Shown here piece after piece: positions 44,506 to 53,103 of a stretch of DNA of 64,000 nucleotides. The stretch's first letter is position 1. Every line of letters begins with the position of its first letter. Under the pieces are notes generated by a model. The model saw nothing but the letters and a program-made list of their open reading frames with translations, did no database searches and was not told where the DNA came from. The translations under genes and the position numbers were made by a program. The stretch covers positions 103,607 to 167,606 of the forward strand of contig JALHRD010000008.1 in NCBI GenBank assembly GCA_022841625.1, read 5' to 3'. The stretch is from Xanthobacteraceae bacterium. GTDB taxonomy: Bacteria > Pseudomonadota > Alphaproteobacteria > Rhizobiales > Xanthobacteraceae.

Positions 44506-45039
44506 TTACTGATCTTTGCCAAGAATGCGCGGCACCGCCCCCGCTAGCGAACGGGCCACGACGTCCGGATCGACGGGCGCCGGCTCGCCCGTGTATCCGT
44601 AGTCCAGAAATACTGTCTTGCAACCAGCCGCCCGCCCCGCTCCGACGTCACGCCACCGGTCGCCGACCATCCAACTCTGCGACAACGCGATGCCGTGTTT
44701 GCGAGCAGCCGTCAATAGCATACCTGGTTTGGGCTTGCGACAGTCGCATCCATCTTGGTCCACATGATAGCAAACCTCGATATCGTCGACCCGCACCTGC
44801 TCCCGCAACAGCGCATGCATCGCCTCCACCGTGTCAAGCGATTGCCGGCCGGTGCGGACATCCGGCTGGTTAGTCACCACAATGATCAGGAATCCCGCGG
44901 CACGCAATGCTTCGACCGCCTCGGGAACTCCCGGCAGGATGACAAAGCGGTCAAGCGTCTCGGGCGCATAAGGGCGCCCGCCTCGTACCTCATTTTGATT
45001 GATCACGCCGTCACGGTCGAGAAAGATGGCGGGCCTCAT
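44506..45039 (-). CDS. gmhB: Heptose 1,7-bisphosphate phosphatase GmhB (HAD)
   Basis: 177 residues from ATG 45039 (MRPAIFLDRDGVIN). An upstream ATG would add 35 unlike residues. HAD motif I is FLDRDGVIN, with nucleophile Asp; motif II is IIVVTNQPDV. The CYHVDQDGCDCRKPKPGM stretch has the His/Cys zinc knuckle of GmhB, and motif III/IV is WMVGDRWRDVGAGRAAG. It removes the C7 phosphate of D-glycero-D-manno-heptose-1,7-bisphosphate between the two steps of HldE. It is the first gene of the eight-gene operon, divergent from 45245. Confidence 0.93.
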   Translation of the reverse strand: MRPAIFLDRDGVINQNEVRGGRPYAPETLDRFVILPGVPEAVEALRAAGFLIIVVTNQPDVRTGRQSLDTVEAMHALLREQVRVDDIEVCYHVDQDGCDCRKPKPGMLLTAARKHGIALSQSWMVGDRWRDVGAGRAAGCKTVFLDYGYTGEPAPVDPDVVARSLAGAVPRILGKDQ

Positions 45040-45244
45040 GATTACGCTTTGCCTTTCCAAGTTGGGCCCCGTCGGTTCCGAACGATCCTGCGCCCCCCTG
45101 TTGGGTGCGACCGGTTGCGTGGATTCTTGTAGCGTAGCCATCAATCGCGGATCAACCGCACGCCCTGTCCCGGCATTGCGCTTGAGGTGGAAATCGGGGC
45201 ACAGTCGCGTTTAACTGATGGACGGCACCAGGAACGGCGGCATC

Positions 45245-46165
45245 ATGCGACATTGGAACCTGTTTTCACTACTCTTGGCCCGGAAGGGCCTTGGTTCGCT
45301 CAACTCGTTGGCAGCCCGATCCTCCGTTCAGAAGCGGATCACGGATTACGCTGTGGAAACCGAACCGTATCCGTATTTTGTCGCCGACAAAGTCCTGCCG
45401 GCTCCGGTCTTGCAGGCCGTCCACGAACACTGGCCGGCACGCGATCAATTCGGGTTGGAGATAGCACACAACTACGTGTGCGATCTCCTGCACCACAGAA
45501 TCGACGACGACGTTCAGCGGAAGTTTTGGCGCGAATTCGTCGAAAGCTACGGCCATGAGATTGCCGCGGCCGCATCGATCCAGTTCAGACCATGGGTTGC
45601 CGACCGGTATGGCGAAGAGATCGAAATTCGGTTTGCAAAAATCTCGCTGATGGAGTCGGATCCGGAATACGCCGGACACGGCTGCCACACGCACCACTAC
45701 CACGATCCGGGTTGGATTGGCACCTTGCTGCTCTACCTGGACCACGATGCGACTGGCTATCCTGGAACGACGATTCAACGCTTCGGTGACAGCGACACGC
45801 GCGCGCGAGCACGAATGGCGGCCGCGACGCTACAATGGTACGCGGCACCCGGCATGACGGAGGTCGTGACCGTGCCTTATGCCGAGAACCGGCTGTTCGC
45901 CTTTCTGGATTCTCCGGTCAGCTATCACAGCGTTCATGCCGCCAAGGCCAATGCCGTAGGGCACCGGAGAGTCTTCCGCATTCACCTCACTGTGCCAGCA
46001 TCAGCGATCAAAACACTTTATGGCGTCTCGCGCCGCCGCTACCAGAGCAAACGGCGGCTGCCGACCGAAGACGCCGAAGTCATCGCCTGGCTCACCCGCG
46101 ATATCGAGCAACTGGACCAGCGGTCGCGCCAATATCGCTCTGGCTCGAAACATCGTCGGTCGTGA
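45245..46165 (+). CDS. Predicted 2-oxoglutarate/Fe(II) oxygenase-like protein
   Basis: 306 residues from ATG 45245; GGAACGGCGG upstream favours it over ATG 45218. The central CHTHHYHDPGWIGTLLLYLD and SYHSVHAA, then RRVFRIHL, resemble the double-stranded beta-helix core of Tpa1/prolyl-hydroxylase-like oxygenases: metal His region, distal His and 2OG-binding Arg. The first metal motif is not a clean HxD, so activity is uncertain. The C-terminus is basic (SGSKHRRS). It stands opposite the gmhB operon and may hydroxylate a sugar or lipid carrier. Confidence 0.5.
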   Translation: MRHWNLFSLLLARKGLGSLNSLAARSSVQKRITDYAVETEPYPYFVADKVLPAPVLQAVHEHWPARDQFGLEIAHNYVCDLLHHRIDDDVQRKFWREFVESYGHEIAAAASIQFRPWVADRYGEEIEIRFAKISLMESDPEYAGHGCHTHHYHDPGWIGTLLLYLDHDATGYPGTTIQRFGDSDTRARARMAAATLQWYAAPGMTEVVTVPYAENRLFAFLDSPVSYHSVHAAKANAVGHRRVFRIHLTVPASAIKTLYGVSRRRYQSKRRLPTEDAEVIAWLTRDIEQLDQRSRQYRSGSKHRRS

Positions 46166-46180
46166 ATGGCTCGGCGGCGC

Positions 46181-47704
46181 CTACGGCAGTTCACGCACGC
46201 TGGCAAGATTGACCATAAAGCCGGAGTCGGGACTGCCATTATAGCGAGGGCTACCGGATTCATCCAAGGCTGCGACTGAGATCAAAGCTGATGGTAGCCG
46301 CGCCAAAGTTTCGACGGCCAGGTCGCAGCGGAAAAATCCGTTCCCATAGAGGAACCCGCAGTCGATGATCCTTGCCCCGTCGGCCGCCTGCTGGCGCTCA
46401 ATGCGGCAATCGTCAACCAGCGCGAAGTCGGCCTCTGCCATCGGTGCGCCACTGGGGGCTCGGACTGCGAGCCGCAACACCTTCCGGCGCACCGGACGCA
46501 GAAACATGGTGATTGCGAAGCGCGAAAGCCCCAGTGGCACCAATTTCTCGACCTTGTGCTCCCCCGCGGTCGGCGTCTCGCGCACGAACCGCACCGGGTT
46601 GTCCGCCTCCAGAAAAACGATGTCGAGATCGGTGCCGACCTTAATCCAGGATGGATCGTCGAGATTCTCCTCGCCGAGCAGGTTGGTCAATCCCTTGGCC
46701 AGCGCCGCGGCAGCCGGATCGCGCGTGCTGCGGATCGTTCTGGGCGAGAGCACCGGATAACCGGGGCCGGCGTAACGCCTCCAGAATCCGCGGTCTTCCT
46801 TTGCGTACCAGCGATCCTGATCGAGATCGCCAAGCTTCTCAACTGCAAGCATCGACCCCCACGAATCCACGACGCGCGCAACCCGGCCCTCGCCGATCAA
46901 TTCGTCGCAGGCGCGCTTGACCGCCGGCACATAGCCGATCGGATTGTCGGCGGCGTCATGAAACACGGCAAGTGGCACCTTGCCGTCGAAACTCTTCAGG
47001 CAATTCCAGAACGTCGCGATATCGTGGCAAACGCCCTCGTAGGAGTGGTCGCCGTCGATGAACATCATGCCGAACTCACGCTCGGCAATCTCCTCGCGCG
47101 AACTTTGACTGTAAAGCTTGAGCCGCGATTGCACGTCCGGGCGCGAGAACACGGCTTTCGTCATTTCGGGGTAGGTTGGCGCGCGATCAACGCTGACGAC
47201 GTTTCGATCGCCGGACGACCCGAGGATGGCAATCGTGCTGCCGCCGGCCGCACGACCGACCTCCAAAATGGGACCCGCTGTGCGCTTCACCGACCGCCAG
47301 AGAACGGTGGTCTCGTCGATCCGCTGGTGAATCAATCTGTGATTGGACAGGCTCGACGCAAAGATCCAGCATGCCAGATCGGCGAAGTCGATGTGACCGA
47401 ACCTGGACGCGCCGGCGATGATCGTTTTTTCCTTGGCGCGGGCGTCATAATCTTCTGTGAGCCTGAAAAAATTCCGCCGCTCTTCATACCAGTCGAGCGC
47501 CTCCTTGGCCTGCGAAAGCTCGGCGTGCAGGTCGGTATTTTGCGCAGACGTTGCACGTGCCGGCGGTGGCTCATTCGAGCCCGGCACCGTACTTGCTATT
47601 CGCCGCAGCCGCTCAAGCTCGCGAAACAGCCGGTGGATGCTCTCCCTCCGGTGCAGCGACAAACCGAAGCGAGCAAGGACATTTCGTACCGACTCTTTCA
47701 GCAT
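46181..47704 (-). CDS. SAM-dependent methyltransferase with N-terminal coiled coil
   Basis: About 507 residues from ATG 47704 (MLKESVRNVLARFGLSLHRR); a TTG further up is possible. Residues 25-90 are charged helix, possibly coiled coil (RLFRELERLRRIAS). From about 140 there is a class I methyltransferase: ILEVGRAAGGSTIAILG, then FGMMFIDGDHSYEGVCHDI (Methyltransf_24-like, as in CmcI and polysaccharide O-methyltransferases). The C-terminal 170 residues are unassigned. It probably methylates a sugar of the exported chain. It is convergent with 45245. Confidence 0.78.
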   Translation of the reverse strand: MLKESVRNVLARFGLSLHRRESIHRLFRELERLRRIASTVPGSNEPPPARATSAQNTDLHAELSQAKEALDWYEERRNFFRLTEDYDARAKEKTIIAGASRFGHIDFADLACWIFASSLSNHRLIHQRIDETTVLWRSVKRTAGPILEVGRAAGGSTIAILGSSGDRNVVSVDRAPTYPEMTKAVFSRPDVQSRLKLYSQSSREEIAEREFGMMFIDGDHSYEGVCHDIATFWNCLKSFDGKVPLAVFHDAADNPIGYVPAVKRACDELIGEGRVARVVDSWGSMLAVEKLGDLDQDRWYAKEDRGFWRRYAGPGYPVLSPRTIRSTRDPAAAALAKGLTNLLGEENLDDPSWIKVGTDLDIVFLEADNPVRFVRETPTAGEHKVEKLVPLGLSRFAITMFLRPVRRKVLRLAVRAPSGAPMAEADFALVDDCRIERQQAADGARIIDCGFLYGNGFFRCDLAVETLARLPSALISVAALDESGSPRYNGSPDSGFMVNLASVRELP

Positions 47705-47811
47705 GCGGCGGCCAATTCTTATGACGGCGGGGAAGACTGCGCGTGCTGCGGCACGCAACCGGATCGATTGACGGGCCTCACCGGCAATTCGCCGGCGCAG
47801 CTTAAGAAATG

Positions 47812-48489
47812 CTATGTCAAAACGCTATCATCGTGCTCCAATATCGTCCACCAATAGTACCCCTTGTATCCGGCCACGTCGAACATGTTTCGCCATCCGC
47901 ACGGGGTATCGAACGTCCTGGCGGTGAGCATCCAGTCCAAGAAGATTTCGCGCTCTCGCTCGGTGCGGTAGGCGTCCATTTGTACAAAACCCCGATTTGG
48001 ACAGACGCGCTCGATCTCACGCAGAGACTGCAGGCAGGCCTTACGCTCCAAATTGTGGATGGTGTTGATTGCGAACACGGCATCGAACGAATTGTCCGGG
48101 AATGGCAAGTTTTCGCAGCTTGCGTTGAGCACGTAAGGCTTGGCTTCAGGATGCGCGCTCTTAAGCGCGTAGTCTGAAATATCAATTCCGAATGCGTCAA
48201 GTCCGGGCAACGCAGCGCGTAGGTCTCTGACGAAGAACCCCTTGGCGCAGCCGATATCCAAGACCCGATCGTTCGGCTTCAAGCCCCAATGCGCGATAGC
48301 GCGCCGGGCAACCGTGAGCCAACGGCCATCATAATTGTATCCCCCATAGCCCTGCTCGCGAGTCCCGTCGAAATACTCCTTACCGAACTCGAGCGCGGCC
48401 TTTCGACTTTCCTCCTTGCCTGCACGACGCGCGGCAACGTCTCGAACGCAACGCGGAAGAGAGCCAAGAAGATTGAATTCACGCTCCAT
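47812..48489 (-). CDS. Class I SAM-dependent methyltransferase
   Basis: About 225 residues from ATG 48489 (MEREFNLLGSLPRCVRDVAA); a longer frame to 48645 adds a basic tail. VLDIGCAKGFFVRDLRAALP is motif I near residue 76, and FDAVFAINTIHNLERKACLQ and the RGFVQMDAYRTERER loop follow. It belongs to the methyltransferase set often found in O-antigen and capsule clusters. It probably acts on a sugar or on the carrier. It lies about 110 bases from the larger methyltransferase gene on the same strand. Confidence 0.82.
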   Translation of the reverse strand: MEREFNLLGSLPRCVRDVAARRAGKEESRKAALEFGKEYFDGTREQGYGGYNYDGRWLTVARRAIAHWGLKPNDRVLDIGCAKGFFVRDLRAALPGLDAFGIDISDYALKSAHPEAKPYVLNASCENLPFPDNSFDAVFAINTIHNLERKACLQSLREIERVCPNRGFVQMDAYRTEREREIFLDWMLTARTFDTPCGWRNMFDVAGYKGYYWWTILEHDDSVLT

Positions 48490-48763
48490 TCTGGTCAGTC
48501 CAAGCTCCGCGCGAAATTTCTGGGCGACAATCGCGAGAAGGCCACAACGGAAGATTTTCCGCAATGTTCTTGGAAATCGATGTCTGGCCAGCCAGGGCGC
48601 GCGGTTGACACCCTGTTCCCGTTTTGATACCCGCATAGCAAGCACAAAATGGCCGGTTTTTCGAGCCCCGCCCGCGCGCGAAACGTCAGTCGCCCTCGAT
48701 CGGCTTCATCTTTTTTCGTGATCGCTTGGCCTTTCGTGATCACCTAGCCTTGCACGAGCTGTC

Positions 48764-49348
48764 ATGTCCCACGCCGCCCGCTATCTTGAAGAAGTGTGTG
48801 AGACAGCGCGCCAGTTGTCCACTGAATCAATCGAAGCGCTGTGTGCCGAGCTTGTTGCGCTGCGCGATCGTGGTGGCAGGCTTTTCATCATCGGGGTTGG
48901 CGGAAGCGCGGGCAACTGTGGCCATGCTGTCAACGACTTTCGAAAGCTGTGCGGCATCGAGGCCTATGCGCCGACCGACAACGTATCAGAACTCACCGCC
49001 CGAACTAACGACGAAGGCTGGCATACGGTCTTTTCGGAATGGCTGAAGGTAAGCCGGGCCGGCCGAGACGATGCGATCCTCGTCTTTTCCGTAGGCGGCG
49101 GTAATCTGGAGAAAAATGTCAGCCCCAATATCGTGTCCGCTGTCCAGGAAGGCAAGAAGCTGGGACTACGCATACTTGGCATTGTCGGTCGCGACGGCGG
49201 CTACACCAAGCAACAGGGCGACGTTGTTGTCGTCGTTCCCACCATCGAAGCATCCCGCGTGACGCCGCATGCGGAAGCGTTCCAGGCGGTCATTTGGCAC
49301 TGCCTCGTGTCACACCCCAAGTTGCAGCTAAATGCGACAAAGTGGTGA
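48764..49348 (+). CDS. gmhA: Phosphoheptose isomerase GmhA (SIS family)
   Basis: 194 residues, the family's length. The SIS domain reads FIIGVGGSAGNCGHAVNDFR, VFSEWLKVSRAGRDDAILVF, SVGGGNLEKNVS and the C-terminal ASRVTPHAEAFQAVIWHCLV, with the His/Glu metal site. It converts sedoheptulose-7-phosphate to D-glycero-D-manno-heptose-7-phosphate. With the HldE-like enzyme (40090) and GmhB (44506) it completes a heptose activation route. It heads the plus-strand exporter operon, 69 bases before wzm. Confidence 0.93.
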   Translation: MSHAARYLEEVCETARQLSTESIEALCAELVALRDRGGRLFIIGVGGSAGNCGHAVNDFRKLCGIEAYAPTDNVSELTARTNDEGWHTVFSEWLKVSRAGRDDAILVFSVGGGNLEKNVSPNIVSAVQEGKKLGLRILGIVGRDGGYTKQQGDVVVVVPTIEASRVTPHAEAFQAVIWHCLVSHPKLQLNATKW

Positions 49349-49417
49349 TCTGTAATGGCTCGCAGCGCAATGAAATCGCCTCGGCATGGTCGCCTTGACC
49401 GTTGAAAGTCCTAAACG

Positions 49418-50257
49418 ATGGCGTTTGCATTGTCTTTCTCTGCCAATTCAATAAAGCCGTACCTCCGGTATTTGCCCCAATCGGTCCAGGTGCTTGTCCG
49501 GCCGCCGCTGGACAATATCCATTTATGGACCGGAATCGCGTGGATCGAGACCGTTCAAAGTTATCGCCGAACTGTCCTCGGCCCGCTTTGGATTACGATC
49601 AATTTAGCAATTTTCACGCTTGCAATGACGCTTATCTACGGCGCGCTTTTTTCCATGCCAACGCGGGAGTATGCCGCCTTCGTCGCATGTGGAATGATTG
49701 CGTGGTCATGGAGCAACGCGCTGCTGACCGATCTTGGCAATACATTCATGAACTACAGCTCGTTTGTCAAAAACTCAACCATCAACAAAGCGATCTTCAT
49801 TTGGACTGCCGTCTACAAACAGATCATCAATTTGTGTCACCACATGATTGTCTATGCCGTGCTTGTGGCCTTCGGAGTTGTCAAATTCAGCATCTATTCA
49901 CTGCTGTTTTTCCCGGCCGTTGTCGTGATGTTCCTGATCTCGATTCCAATTACCGCGATCATGGCGATTCTGTTCACGCGCTACCGAGACCTGCAGCGAC
50001 TTGTTGCGAGCACGATGATTATCTTTTTTATGGTCACTCCGATATTCTGGCAGACCACAATGATATCAGGTTGGCGGACCGCACTCTATATCTTCAATCC
50101 TTTCTACTACTTAGTTGAATTTTTGCGCATGCCGCTGATGGGGCTTCCACCCGACCCGTTCATTGTCAGTGTGGTGCTTGCATTGCTCGTCTTCTGCTGG
50201 ATCGCTGGAGCGGCTTTCTACAAACGCTACGAACGCTACGTTGTGTTTTGGCTATAG
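49418..50257 (+). CDS. wzm: ABC-2 polysaccharide exporter permease (Wzm/KpsM type)
   Basis: 279 residues with six membrane helices. The cytoplasmic N-terminal amphipathic segment reads [20 protein letters not shown], the coupling-helix motif of ABC-2 permeases. Helix-rich [20 protein letters not shown] and [16 protein letters not shown] follow. It forms the channel that moves undecaprenyl-linked polysaccharide across the inner membrane. The ATPase gene starts five bases after its stop. Together they imply ABC-dependent rather than Wzy-dependent assembly. Confidence 0.93.
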   Translation: MAFALSFSANSIKPYLRYLPQSVQVLVRPPLDNIHLWTGIAWIETVQSYRRTVLGPLWITINLAIFTLAMTLIYGALFSMPTREYAAFVACGMIAWSWSNALLTDLGNTFMNYSSFVKNSTINKAIFIWTAVYKQIINLCHHMIVYAVLVAFGVVKFSIYSLLFFPAVVVMFLISIPITAIMAILFTRYRDLQRLVASTMIIFFMVTPIFWQTTMISGWRTALYIFNPFYYLVEFLRMPLMGLPPDPFIVSVVLALLVFCWIAGAAFYKRYERYVVFWL

Positions 50258-50262
50258 CAACC

Positions 50263-51015
50263 ATGACACCCTGCCGAATATCGCTTCGTAACGTGCATTT
50301 GCGAATTCCGGTGTTCGCACCCAATCAACTGCGCCTGCTGCGGAGGGGACTCTTCAAAGCAGCGGTTGGGGGCAACATTGCCGAAAGCAACGGCAAGGTT
50401 CACGTCCATGCACTGCGTGGCATTTCCCTTGAACTCAATCGTGGCGAACACCTTGCTTTGATTGGACACAACGGCTCGGGCAAGACGACTCTCTTGAAGG
50501 TGCTCGCCGGCATCTATCCACCGACTGAAGGAGAAGTGCAGGTCGAAGGAACCGTCGGATGTCTCATTGATATGGAAGCCGGCGTCACCGCGGAAATGTC
50601 GGGCTATGAGTGCATCAAGTTCCAGCACCTGCTCTACGGCAATCCGCAAGAGGATTGGCAAGTCTTGGTCGAGGATATTGCCACCTTTACCGAGCTCGGC
50701 GGCTATCTGGAGCTACCGTTACGAACCTATTCCGCCGGCATGCGTGCCCGCTTGATGGCGGGATTGGCCACAGCCTGGCGCCGCGATATCTTGCTAATCG
50801 ATGAGGGTATTGGCGCCGGCGACACGGCGTTTCAGGAGAAGTTGTCGCGGCGGATCGCACAGTTGCTGGAAAGCGCCGGATTGCTGGTCATTGCGTCGCA
50901 CAGTCCGGACTTGCTAAAGAGGTACTGTGCCCGTGGGGCAGTCTTCGACCATGGCCAGGCGAGCATGATCGGCAGCCTCGACGAGGCGCTTCATTTCTAT
51001 TCAACGGGCAACTGA
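50263..51015 (+). CDS. wzt: ABC polysaccharide exporter ATPase (Wzt/KpsT type)
   Basis: 250 residues from ATG 50263. Walker [10 protein letters not shown] (68-76), signature TYSAGM (155-160) and Walker B ILLIDE (176-181). The [20 protein letters not shown] insert is the family's substrate-gate region. No C-terminal carbohydrate-binding domain follows, unlike E. coli O8/O9 Wzt, so chain-end recognition by this subunit is unlikely; it is more like KpsT. It drives the permease at 49418. The next gene begins eleven bases downstream. Confidence 0.93.
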   Translation: MTPCRISLRNVHLRIPVFAPNQLRLLRRGLFKAAVGGNIAESNGKVHVHALRGISLELNRGEHLALIGHNGSGKTTLLKVLAGIYPPTEGEVQVEGTVGCLIDMEAGVTAEMSGYECIKFQHLLYGNPQEDWQVLVEDIATFTELGGYLELPLRTYSAGMRARLMAGLATAWRRDILLIDEGIGAGDTAFQEKLSRRIAQLLESAGLLVIASHSPDLLKRYCARGAVFDHGQASMIGSLDEALHFYSTGN

Positions 51016-51026
51016 TACGGATCGAG

Positions 51027-53033
51027 ATGGCTGCTCCCGCGCCTGTCGTTAGCATCCTCATCTCGACCTACAACCGCAGTGGGATGCTGCGACGCGCGAT
51101 CGATTCCGTCCTGATGCAGGATTTCGGCGATTTCGAGATCGTCGTGATCGACGATTGCTCGAGCGACGACACGGCGCAAGTCGTCGCATCGATTGCCGAC
51201 CCTCGGATCCGCTACATCCGAAATGATACCAACATCGGTTCGCGACTTGGTGATCGAGCGCACGTGCAGCGTTTTGTCTATGAGCTGATGCGCGGAAGAT
51301 ATTTCGTATATCTTTGCGACGATGACTATTGGCTCCTTCCCGACCTACTGCACCGCCAAGTCATCATTTTCCAGTCGCACAACGACGTTTCCTTCGTCAT
51401 GGGCAATCAGCTCAGCCACGTTTTAACAACGCCCGATTCCTATCTCGGCGGCTGCGAAGAACAGCCCTCGACTCTCACGCTCGACAACATCGGTGCGTAT
51501 TTCGATCTTTCTTCGCTTACGTGCAAGTCGCCCCACTTGAGCTTCTTTCCACGACTTTTTTCCAAGTCATTCATGACCGGCGACGAATTCCTCACAGAAT
51601 TTGCGACCGAACCTACGACCAAAAATCGAATCGTCGGGGCAACGTTGTATTCGCGTTCGCATTTCATGCGCGCTGGCGCCATGAAGACCGACGGCTCGAA
51701 ATGGCAGGCAGGCTACGAATTCCTGATGGGACCGGCATGCGTCGGGAACGTAGGATACATCGACGATCCTTGCATCGTCACTGAAATCCGTGCCGCCAAT
51801 GCAAGCTTTCAACGCACGCAGGTCGAGCACTATCTCGACAGCATTAAGAGCATCGAGATCGCATTCGAGACGCCCCTGGCGGATCCAATGTTGATTGATC
51901 GGCGCAGATTTTTTCGCGATGTCAAAGCGGAAACGATCCGCAACTTGAGTCATGCGTTCCAGACCAATTCGCTAACCATTCTGCGCGAAGGCTCCTTGGG
52001 CCTGTGCAGTGAAGAGAACATCCGGTGCCCAGTGACCCCGCGACATGTCGCAGCCGTGTTATTGCGCAATCGCGTTCTTCCTGGCGCTGCTCTTGTCAAG
52101 TCTTGCCGCGACTACCTCAGTTACCGCCCGGCTCATTCCAGGTCGTGGCTGTTTATCGAACGACGACTGTCATATTTGCTTAGTCACGAGAGACTGACGG
52201 GCTCGAATGCGCTTCGCGCGATGTGGCGCCGGCTTCCTCAACGCCTTCAACAAGCCGTAAGATCGTTTGTAGGCAGAACTTCGACACTTCCATCGAGAAG
52301 GCAAATGAAGAGCACAAAATACAGCGACAAGATCCTGCCAAACCAGGAATTCTTCCGCCACCTCTATCATGACGACGCCGCATTCGAGGACGCGTTGCAT
52401 ACGCTGATGTCGTCGTACTCGAATGCTTTTAGCGCGTCACGCTTCGACTTGGTGAAGCCGGAAAATATCGATTTCGAGGAAATGTCGACGCCGCCTTGGC
52501 AGATCGCTCTTTTTGGCGCCATGATTAAACTCACCGGCGCCAGGACCGTACTGGAGATCGGTTCTTTCATCGGCCATACGGCAATGCAGTTTGCGCGCAT
52601 GGTCGGCGAGCGCGGCCATGTCACAACCATCGAAATGGGCAAGGACTTTGCCGCGCTCGCACGTGAGAATTTCCGCCGCAATCGATTCCTGGACCACATT
52701 ACGCTGCTGGAGGGCGATGCCGGGAAAGTCCTCGCAAGTCTCGCACCCAAGAGCTTCGATCTAATCTTCGTCGACGGCAGCAAGCAAGATTACCTCGAAT
52801 ATACCCTCAAGGCGCGAGAACTGCTGACCGACCGCGGGATGATCATCATCGACGACGTCTTTTTTCACGGAGACGCATTGAACGTCGCACCGGGTACCGA
52901 CAAGGGCAAGGGCTGCAGGGCGCTTCTCGATCACTTCCGGAACGACAGCGGCATTGAACGGCTCCTCTTGCCGATCGCGAATGGAATTCTGATTCTATAC
53001 AAGGCGGATCAGGCCAATGGCTGTCCATCGTGA
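51027..53033 (+). CDS. Glycosyltransferase-methyltransferase fusion
   Basis: 668 residues. The N-terminal GT2 domain (residues 8-230) reads SILISTYNRSGMLRRAIDSV, then VVIDDCSSDD and YLCDDDYWLLP (DxD-like). A linker region of about 230-420 has no clear domain. The C-terminal catechol-type O-methyltransferase (about 505-660) reads VLEIGSFIGHTAMQFARMVG, then TIEMGKDFAALARENFRRN and LIFVDGSKQDYLEYTLKARE. Methyl and glycosyl transfer in one chain suggest adding and then capping a sugar, perhaps to end the chain. It is the last gene of the exporter operon. Confidence 0.88.
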   Translation: MAAPAPVVSILISTYNRSGMLRRAIDSVLMQDFGDFEIVVIDDCSSDDTAQVVASIADPRIRYIRNDTNIGSRLGDRAHVQRFVYELMRGRYFVYLCDDDYWLLPDLLHRQVIIFQSHNDVSFVMGNQLSHVLTTPDSYLGGCEEQPSTLTLDNIGAYFDLSSLTCKSPHLSFFPRLFSKSFMTGDEFLTEFATEPTTKNRIVGATLYSRSHFMRAGAMKTDGSKWQAGYEFLMGPACVGNVGYIDDPCIVTEIRAANASFQRTQVEHYLDSIKSIEIAFETPLADPMLIDRRRFFRDVKAETIRNLSHAFQTNSLTILREGSLGLCSEENIRCPVTPRHVAAVLLRNRVLPGAALVKSCRDYLSYRPAHSRSWLFIERRLSYLLSHERLTGSNALRAMWRRLPQRLQQAVRSFVGRTSTLPSRRQMKSTKYSDKILPNQEFFRHLYHDDAAFEDALHTLMSSYSNAFSASRFDLVKPENIDFEEMSTPPWQIALFGAMIKLTGARTVLEIGSFIGHTAMQFARMVGERGHVTTIEMGKDFAALARENFRRNRFLDHITLLEGDAGKVLASLAPKSFDLIFVDGSKQDYLEYTLKARELLTDRGMIIIDDVFFHGDALNVAPGTDKGKGCRALLDHFRNDSGIERLLLPIANGILILYKADQANGCPS

Positions 53034-53103
53034 GCCTAACCCTTAATTGAGAAGCGACACTCGCAGCAATACAATGCATTTTCCGTTCGCCGCGCGGCGC
53101 TGC

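Noticed and set aside
48714..48741. TTTCGTGATC direct repeat before gmhA
   Set aside because: Only two copies 18 bases apart, no symmetry and no match to a known operator; too weak to report.
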